The notes under the pieces were generated by a model. The model was not told the origin of the DNA. It ran no database searches and was given only the letters and a program-made list of their open reading frames with translations. Below, piece by piece: positions 58,749 to 64,000 of a stretch of DNA of 64,000 nucleotides. The DNA lies in contig DASWNW010000070.1 in the NCBI GenBank assembly GCA_036399015.1, positions 44,230-108,229 of the forward strand, given 5' to 3'. A program made the translations under genes and the position numbers. Within the stretch, counting starts at the first letter, position 1. Each line of letters opens with the position of its first letter. This stretch comes from QHVT01 sp036399015. GTDB taxonomy: Bacteria; Acidobacteriota; Thermoanaerobaculia; Gp7-AA8.

Positions 58749-60512
58749 ATGAAAGCCGGTGCTCTCTGCGGCGCCCTCGCCGCCGCGGTCCTTTCCTTCT
58801 CCGCCTCCTTCCTCGGCGCGGAGTGGTGGCTCTTCGACCGCTACTCACGCCAGCTCGCGAAGTCGCGCCCCGCCGACTCGCGCATCGTCCTCGTGACGGT
58901 GAGCGAGAAGACCGTCGGCGTGCTGGCCGAGTCTTACGGCCGGCCGCCCTATCCGCGCGAGGTGTGGGCGACGGCGGTCGATGAGCTGAAGCGCGCCGGC
59001 GCCGCGGTCATCGCCTTCGACCTCCTCTTCTCCGAGGAGAACCCCGCGTCGCCCGAAGGCGACCGCGCGTTCGCCGCGGCGCTCGAAGGGGCGCCGGTCG
59101 TCCTCGCGGGGAAGCCGCACCCGATGTTCCGGGCGGCGGCCACGGGGTCGATCGACCTGGTGCGGCAGCAGGCGGTCGTGCACGAGTACCCGCTCGAGGG
59201 GAGCCTGGCGCTGGCCGCCGCGCGGCTGTTCGAATCCAGTGGAGCGGCGGGCTTTAGCCCGCCGAGGTATCAGACGGCTGGGCGGGCTGAAGCCCGCCCC
59301 TCCACAGGAGACGACGCGTTGCTTCTGCGGTGGAATGGGGCGAAGGAGAAACCGGAAGACCTCAGCTACGCGAACGTCGATCTCGACAAGCTGCTCCTCG
59401 CGGCGCTGAAGCGGGAGGAGGGCTCGCTCTCCCCCGCGGACGCGGAGGCGTTCGCGAAGCAGTTCCGCGGGAAGATCGTCCTCGTCGGCTACACAGCCAA
59501 GGGCCTCCTCGACCTCCGCGCGAATCCGCTCTCCCCCGTCGCGCCGGGGATCGAGCTGCACGCGAACGCGATCGACAACCTGATCAACCGCGACTTCAAC
59601 CGCGCCGCTCCGCTCTGGCTCTCGATGCCGCTGCTCGTCCTCCTCGGCGCGGCGTTCGGTGCCGCCATCGACCGAACCCGCTCGCAGCTCGCCGCCGGTG
59701 CCATCGCCGCGGCCGGGGTCATCGGGGCCGTCCTCCTCGGCTACGGCGCGCTGGCGGCGGGGTGGATGGTGCCGGCGTTCACGGCCGCGGTGACGGTCGC
59801 GCTGGCGTTCGTCGTCATCACGGTCCTCAACTTCGTCCGGGAGCAGCGGCAGACCGCGCTCCTCAAGACCACCTTCGGCCGCTACGTGTCGCCGCAGATC
59901 CTCGACCACATCCTCGCGCATCCGGAGAAGGTGCAGCTCGGCGGCGAGCGGCGCGACCTGACCATCCTCTTCTCCGACATCCGCGGCTTCACGTCGATCT
60001 CCGAGGCTTCGCAGCCGGAAGAGGTCGTGGAAATGCTGAACGAATACCTGACCAGAATGGTGGACATCCTCCTGAAGCATGGCGGCACGCTCGACAAGTT
60101 CATCGGCGACGCGGTCATGGGTTTCTGGAACGCGCCGGCCGACGACCCGGAGCATGCGCGGCACGCGGTCGCCTGCGCGGTGGAGATGATCGAGGAGACG
60201 GCGCGGCTGCGGGAGCGGTGGGAGGCAGAGGGGAAGGCGGCCATCCGCATCGGCATCGGCATCAACACCGGCGAGGCGGTGGCGGGCAACATCGGCTCGG
60301 AGCGGGTCTTCGGCTACACCGTCATCGGCGACGCTGTGAACCTTGCGTCACGCCTGGAGAGCAAGAACAAGGATTACGTGACGGAGATCATCATCAGCGA
60401 ATCGACCCTGGAGAGAATGGGGGAAGGCTTCGAAACCGTTTACCTCGATGACGTGAAGGTGAAGGGCAAAGAGAGAGCGGTGAAGATCTACGAGGTCAAA
60501 GGGAGACAATGA
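58749..60512 (+). CDS. CHASE2-domain adenylate/guanylate cyclase
   Basis: A 587-residue protein. A membrane helix at the N-terminus, an extracellular CHASE2 sensor (SRIVLVTVSEKTV, IAFDLLFSEEN, VPGIELHANAIDNLI-like segment), three membrane helices (about 280-365) and a class-III cyclase domain with LTILFSDIRGFTSISE (metal Asp), KFIGDAVMGFWNAP and VFGYTVIGDAVNLASRLES. Element 2 (59238-59313) adds about 25 residues (SSGAAGFSPP...RPSTGD) inside CHASE2. It overlaps the next start (ATGA). Confidence 0.9.
   Translation: MKAGALCGALAAAVLSFSASFLGAEWWLFDRYSRQLAKSRPADSRIVLVTVSEKTVGVLAESYGRPPYPREVWATAVDELKRAGAAVIAFDLLFSEENPASPEGDRAFAAALEGAPVVLAGKPHPMFRAAATGSIDLVRQQAVVHEYPLEGSLALAAARLFESSGAAGFSPPRYQTAGRAEARPSTGDDALLLRWNGAKEKPEDLSYANVDLDKLLLAALKREEGSLSPADAEAFAKQFRGKIVLVGYTAKGLLDLRANPLSPVAPGIELHANAIDNLINRDFNRAAPLWLSMPLLVLLGAAFGAAIDRTRSQLAAGAIAAAGVIGAVLLGYGALAAGWMVPAFTAAVTVALAFVVITVLNFVREQRQTALLKTTFGRYVSPQILDHILAHPEKVQLGGERRDLTILFSDIRGFTSISEASQPEEVVEMLNEYLTRMVDILLKHGGTLDKFIGDAVMGFWNAPADDPEHARHAVACAVEMIEETARLRERWEAEGKAAIRIGIGINTGEAVAGNIGSERVFGYTVIGDAVNLASRLESKNKDYVTEIIISESTLERMGEGFETVYLDDVKVKGKERAVKIYEVKGRQ
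59238..59313. repeat. In-frame palindromic element 2
   Basis: It starts AGTGGAGCGGCGG and ends CTCCACAGGAGACG. Two hairpins, GGCGGGCTTTAGCCCGCC and GGGCGGGCTGAAGCCCGCCC, lie inside. It is 76 bp, three less than element 1, so the frame is kept. It lies within the CHASE2 coding region. Confidence 0.85.
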
Positions 60513-61165
60513 TCGGGTTCCCCGCGGTACTGGTACTTGCAGCAGTTCTCTTCAACACGCCGACCGAGACGAAGTGGACGGTGACGAAAGGCGGCGCCGC
60601 CGCCGGCACGGTCACGCTCCTGACGGGCAAGACGGGCGTCCGCGCCGAATTCCGCGCCACGCCGAAGTCGCCGGTGGTGGTCTTCCTCGGCAGCGGCGGC
60701 AAGGTGTGGATCCGCGAGAGCGGCGGCGACGTCGAGCTCTCCGCGTATAAGGGCGGGATCGAGAAGAGCATCGTCCCTCCCCTCCTCTTCACCGACGCCA
60801 AGGCGAAGTACACGAACGACGCGAAGGGCGTGTCGCAGGTCGACGCGAACGGCTACGTGGCGAAGCGCACCACGCTCGCGGCGAGCACGGCCGACGCCTC
60901 GAACTTCGTCGTCCGCCCGAAGAAAGGGGCCGCCGCCCGGCTGGCGCTGCTCTCCGGAGATCTCCTCGGGCCGTCGCAGTCGACCGTCTCCGCCACCGCA
61001 GGCGGACGGGGAGTCGGCACGAAGGGGCTCAAGCTCGCCGACGGCGGCGACTACGAGGCGGTCGAGGCGCTCGAGAACCGCGACGCCGCCTGGGCCGAGA
61101 AGATGAGCGACGCCCTCGCCGAGTTCCAGAAGGACGGCAAGGTCGGGAAAGGACGGGAGCAGTGA
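60509..61165 (+). CDS. Exported protein, unknown
   Basis: A 218-residue protein with a short hydrophobic start (FPAVLVLAAVLFNTP) and a beta-rich middle (AGTVTLLTGKTGVRAEF, VVVFLGSGGKVWIRES), then a charged helical C-terminus. It overlaps the cyclase and M48 genes, so the four-gene set 58749-62680 is one operon. Confidence 0.6.
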   Translation: MIGFPAVLVLAAVLFNTPTETKWTVTKGGAAAGTVTLLTGKTGVRAEFRATPKSPVVVFLGSGGKVWIRESGGDVELSAYKGGIEKSIVPPLLFTDAKAKYTNDAKGVSQVDANGYVAKRTTLAASTADASNFVVRPKKGAAARLALLSGDLLGPSQSTVSATAGGRGVGTKGLKLADGGDYEAVEALENRDAAWAEKMSDALAEFQKDGKVGKGREQ

Positions 61166-62016
61166 TGCGCACCCTGATCGTAGCAACCACGCTGCTCCTC
61201 GCCGCGAACGCGCAGGCGCAGCTCGGCGACCTCTGGAACAAGCACAAGGACAAGATCACCAAGGGTGCGAAGGTCGTGCAGTCGGCCTCGCGCGAGTTCA
61301 CCGAGGAGGAAGAGGCGGACATCGGCCGCGTCGTCGCGGCGCGCATCCTCAAGACCTACCCGCTGGCGAAGGACGACCGGCTGCAGCAGTACGTGACGCT
61401 GGTGGGGAACACGGTCGCGAGCTACAGCGCCCGTCCGACGCTGGAGTGGCACTTCGCCGTCCTCGAGACCGAGGTGGTGAACGCCTTCTCCTGCCCCGGG
61501 GGCTTCATCTTCGTGACCACCGGCGCGCTCGCGCAGATCGACTCCGAGGCGGAGCTGGCGGCGGTGCTCGGGCACGAGATCGCCCACGCGACGCAGAAGC
61601 ACATCCTCAAAGAGGTGAAGCGGGCGAACACCGTCTCCGCAGCCACCGACCTCGCGAAGACGACCAGCTCGGGCTCGTTCCTCAACGACGCGGTCGGCGA
61701 GAAGATCAGCAACCTCGCGTACGAGAAGCTCTTCACCACCGGCCTCTCGCGCCGCGACGAGCAGGAGGCGGACAAGATCGGCGTCGAGCTGGCGCAGGCG
61801 GCCGGCTACCGGGCGTCGGAGTTCGTCTCGTTCCTCGACGCGCTGCAGGCGCTCGAGGGGGAGTCGGAGATGCAGGTGCTGACGGCGACGCATCCCGGCC
61901 CGGCCGAGCGGAAGAAATACGTGCAGCCGCTGGTCGGAGACCTGAGCGGCGAAGTGCTGGCGGAGCGGTGGGCGGCCTGGACGGCGCAACCTTCGGGCAC
62001 GCCGGAGCGTAATTAG
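61165..62016 (+). CDS. M48-family zinc metalloprotease
   Basis: A 283-residue exported protein. Signal peptide (LIVATTLLLAANAQAQ). HEIAHATQKH is the HExxH zinc site, and SRRDEQEADKIGVELAQAAGY carries the third ligand Glu. NAFSCPGGFIFVTTGALAQI precedes it, as in BepA/LoiP-type envelope proteases that degrade misfolded outer-membrane proteins. It overlaps the preceding stop (TGATG). Confidence 0.9.
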   Translation: MRTLIVATTLLLAANAQAQLGDLWNKHKDKITKGAKVVQSASREFTEEEEADIGRVVAARILKTYPLAKDDRLQQYVTLVGNTVASYSARPTLEWHFAVLETEVVNAFSCPGGFIFVTTGALAQIDSEAELAAVLGHEIAHATQKHILKEVKRANTVSAATDLAKTTSSGSFLNDAVGEKISNLAYEKLFTTGLSRRDEQEADKIGVELAQAAGYRASEFVSFLDALQALEGESEMQVLTATHPGPAERKKYVQPLVGDLSGEVLAERWAAWTAQPSGTPERN

Positions 62017-62020
62017 AGAC

Positions 62021-62680
62021 ATGCGCACCCTTCTTCTCGCCACTTCCCTCCTCCTCGCCGGCGCCGCGTCGGCGGCCGACGTCGAGCATTCCTTTCAGCG
62101 CGTGGTGCAGCGGGGCGGCGTGAAGCGCGTCGTGATCGACATCCCGGCCGGCAGCTTCACGGTCCGCAACGGCAACGCGAGCCAGCTCGCGCTGGCGGCG
62201 ATCGTCTCGCGCGACTACGACGGGGCGAAGGAGCGGGCGTGGGCGCAGAAGGTGGTCAACGACACGACCATCGAGTTCTACGTCAGCGGCGCGGACGCGG
62301 TCGTGCGGCAGAAGTTCGGCAGGAACGCGCAGTCGTGGCGGGCGCGGAAGTTCAGCGGCATCGACCTCCGGCTCGACCTGCCGGCCGGCGTGGACGTGGT
62401 GTTCGAGACCACCGCGGGTGAGGTGGACATGGCCGGCAACTGGGGCGACGTCGACATCGACATGCGCGCCGGCGAGATCGAGCTGAGCATGCCGCGCGCG
62501 ACCGTGCGCAACCTCAGTGCCTCCTGCCGCGTCGGCGAAGTGCGCACGAACCTCGGCACCGAGGTGCTGACGCGCGAAGGGGTGTTCCCCGGGAAGACGA
62601 AGTTCCACAACGCCGCCGGCAAGTCGCACGTGAACGTGCACGTCACGGCAGGGGAAGTGGACATCACGCTGACGCAGTAG
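62021..62680 (+). CDS. DUF4097-like adhesin-type exported protein
   Basis: A 219-residue protein: signal peptide, then beta-helix-like repeats (VDVVFETTAGEVDMAGNWGDVDIDM, VHVTAGEVDITLTQ) typical of DUF4097. It ends with an 18-bp sequence repeated at 63029-63046. Confidence 0.7.
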   Translation: MRTLLLATSLLLAGAASAADVEHSFQRVVQRGGVKRVVIDIPAGSFTVRNGNASQLALAAIVSRDYDGAKERAWAQKVVNDTTIEFYVSGADAVVRQKFGRNAQSWRARKFSGIDLRLDLPAGVDVVFETTAGEVDMAGNWGDVDIDMRAGEIELSMPRATVRNLSASCRVGEVRTNLGTEVLTREGVFPGKTKFHNAAGKSHVNVHVTAGEVDITLTQ

Positions 62681-62691
62681 AATGACACCTC

Positions 62692-62898
62692 ATGGGGAAG
62701 CTGCTCGAGAAGGCAATTACCGAGGCGCAGCGCCTTCCGGAAGCTGAGCAGGAAGCTGTCGGTGCGTGGCTGCTCGCGGAGCTGAAGGCGGAACATCGCT
62801 GGGACGAGCTGTTCTCCCGACCCGGAGATGCTATCGAGCGTCTTGCCGATGAGGCTCTCGCCGATCACGAAGCTGGCGTTCCACAAGCTCCTTGGTGA
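62692..62898 (+). CDS. Antitoxin-like protein
   Basis: A 68-residue acidic helical protein (LEKAITEAQRLPEAEQEAVGAWLLAEL, then DELFSRPGDAIERLADEALADHEAG). Such proteins pair with RelE/ParE toxins encoded downstream. Its frame is intact. Confidence 0.7.
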   Translation: MGKLLEKAITEAQRLPEAEQEAVGAWLLAELKAEHRWDELFSRPGDAIERLADEALADHEAGVPQAPW

Positions 62899-63047
62899 AC
62901 TGCCCGGCGATGTTCAAGAGCAGCGCGCGCGAGGCTTACCGAGCGTTGCTCGTGGACCCGCGCCACCCTTCAAGAAGGTCCCACGGATCAAAACGGCTCG
63001 TCTCCGCGCGAGTCACCCGTGTCTACGGCATCACGCTGACGCAGTAA
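62849..63047 (+). pseudogene. RelE/ParE-like toxin, frameshifted and truncated
   Basis: From 62849 one frame reads ITKLAFHKLLGELPGDVQEQ. After a one-base change in the GCGCGCGC run near 62920, the adjacent frame continues AREAYRALLVDPRHPS and LVSARVTRVYG, the usual toxin core. It then ends abruptly in GITLTQ, the same tail as the upstream gene, by way of the 18-bp repeat. The C-terminal catalytic strand is missing. Confidence 0.65.
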
Positions 63048-64000
63048 CGAGCGCCAGCGCCTCCTCGCGCGTCCTCACCTCGCCGCGCACCTGCGCCTCG
63101 AGGAGCTTGCGCTTGAGCTGCCCCAGCTCTTTGCCCGGCGCACGGCCCGTCGCCTCGGCGATCTCGTTGCCGGTGAGGAGCGGGCGGATGGAAAAATCGG
63201 GCATGTCGAGGGTCTCGCCGGGCAGCAGCGGCGGGAGCTGGCGGGCGATGGTCTCGCCGGCGTCGTAGAGGGCGAGGCGGTCGTGGTTCTCCCGCAGCGC
63301 CTGCAGCGTCCGCACCTCGCGTGTCAGGGTCTCGCTCCAGCGCCAGTGCTCCGCGTACGCGCGGGGGTCGTCGACGAGCAGCGCGTAGGCGCCGGCGAGC
63401 GTGGGGGCTTCGACGGGCTGAGAGCCCGTCGCTCCAGAGGGATCGGGAGACCTCAGGCCCAGCGGTTCGCCGAGGCCCGTCTCCCGCAGCAGCGCGACGG
63501 CGCGTGCAAAGGCTCCCGACGAGAAGATGACCGACAGCTCGTACGTCACCCGCTCCGGCGCCACGTCGAGGATGCGGGGCGCACGGGCGCGGATCGCCGC
63601 GAGCGTCTCCGGCTCGATCTCGAAGCCGTACTTGATGGCCATGCGCACGCCCTTCAGGGTCCGCAGCGGGTCGTCGTCGAAGTTCTCGGCGCGGACCATG
63701 CGCACGAGACGCGCGGCGACGTCCTGCTGTCCGCCATTCGGGTCGTGCAGCACGTCGTCTTCGAGGTCGACGGCCATGGCGTTGACGGTGAAGTCGCGGC
63801 GGGTGAGATCGGTGCTCAGGTCGTGGTCGAGCAGCTCCGCGAAGTCGTAGACGTGCTCCCCGTCGACCACGCGCCAGGCGCTGAGGTGGTCTTCGCCGCC
63901 GAGGCGGATCACGCGGTCGCGGATCTTCTTCGCCGCGGCGAGCGGGTCGGGCGTGGCGACGTCGACATCCGCCGGCTCGCGGCCGAGAAGAAGGTCGCGG
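63031..64000 (-). CDS. CCA-adding enzyme / tRNA nucleotidyltransferase, 5' part beyond the window
   Basis: At least 322 residues in the window. RDLLLGREPADVDVATPDP is the nucleotidyltransferase motif. TRRDFTVNAMAVDLED follows with the metal-binding acid region, then DPLRTLKGVRMAIKYGF. The C-terminus is the helical RNA-binding part. A short relative of the palindromic elements (63405-63436) adds SGATGSQPVEAP in frame. The 5' end lies past 64000. Confidence 0.85.
   Translation of the reverse strand, partial: RDLLLGREPADVDVATPDPLAAAKKIRDRVIRLGGEDHLSAWRVVDGEHVYDFAELLDHDLSTDLTRRDFTVNAMAVDLEDDVLHDPNGGQQDVAARLVRMVRAENFDDDPLRTLKGVRMAIKYGFEIEPETLAAIRARAPRILDVAPERVTYELSVIFSSGAFARAVALLRETGLGEPLGLRSPDPSGATGSQPVEAPTLAGAYALLVDDPRAYAEHWRWSETLTREVRTLQALRENHDRLALYDAGETIARQLPPLLPGETLDMPDFSIRPLLTGNEIAEATGRAPGKELGQLKRKLLEAQVRGEVRTREEALALVTASA
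63405..63436. repeat. Short palindromic element 3, in frame in the CCA-adding gene
   Basis: On the coding strand CTGGAGCGACGGGCTCTCAG and CCCGTCGAAGCC match the first half of element 2 (GTGGAGCGGCGGGCTTTAGCCCGCCGAGG). Only one hairpin is present. Confidence 0.65.

Noticed and set aside
8040..63047. All frameshifts as sequencing errors
   Set aside because: Dozens of long genes have intact frames, and breaks cluster in toxins and accessory genes. Errors at individual sites cannot be excluded, so reads should be checked.

Overview
The window is GC-rich DNA (roughly 65%) packed with bacterial genes on both strands. A housekeeping block (rpmF, plsX, fabD, fabG), LytS/LytTR signalling pairs, GT4 glycosyltransferases, and many secreted proteins of unknown function suggest a soil or sediment bacterium, most likely Acidobacteriota (Thermoanaerobaculia/Vicinamibacteria-like). 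That placement is inferred from gene content and protein style only; no rRNA is present.

Layout. (1) 1-7.7 kb: a minus-strand operon encoding a beta-rich protein, a zinc-ribbon double GTPase, a membrane protein and a tubulin/FtsZ-superfamily protein that runs off the left edge. A divergent lipoprotein operon and a membrane HEAT-repeat protein follow. (2) 7.8-11.6 kb: a degenerate ~21-bp repeat field, two toxin-antitoxin-like modules with frameshifted toxins, an IS110 transposase and a 38-bp inverted repeat. (3) 11.8-15.0 kb: a protealysin-type M4 protease, small proteins and a frameshifted amidase. (4) 15.1-21.8 kb: an ImmA/IrrE-DUF4411 module with a scrambled toxin, an SMC-like ATPase plus APH-type kinase operon that may be a defence system, an XRE regulator and a paralogue of the 8.3-kb DNA-binding-like protein. 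(5) 22-30.9 kb: a membrane metalloprotease-like protein, a putative outer-membrane protein, VOC and YbhB proteins, a MocR regulator and two decayed genes. (6) 30.9-37.9 kb: a three-gene operon encoding a VWA/FHA-like protein, a canonical tubulin-like GTPase and a membrane protein whose N-terminus looks like a degenerate tubulin; upstream lies an array of 21-bp tandem repeats. (7) 38-48 kb: an amber-interrupted redoxin, two LytS/LytTR systems, a beta-lactamase-fold hydrolase and a subtilase-like protein, with a repeated candidate LytTR operator. (8) 48-64 kb: tRNA-Thr, a membrane glycosyltransferase, the fatty-acid/phospholipid/L32 cluster split by two copies of a ~150-bp repeat, three GT4 enzymes, a tiny Lys/Ser-rich protein with its own promoter and terminator, a CHASE2 adenylate cyclase operon with an M48 protease, a toxin-antitoxin remnant and a CCA-adding enzyme cut by the right edge.

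Four themes stand out. Two separate tubulin-like systems sit in one window. All four recognisable toxin genes are broken while their partners remain open. REP-like palindromes with GTGGAG/CTCCAC ends are inserted in frame inside protein-coding genes. An operator-promoter-signal-peptide cassette is shared by two unrelated secreted enzymes.
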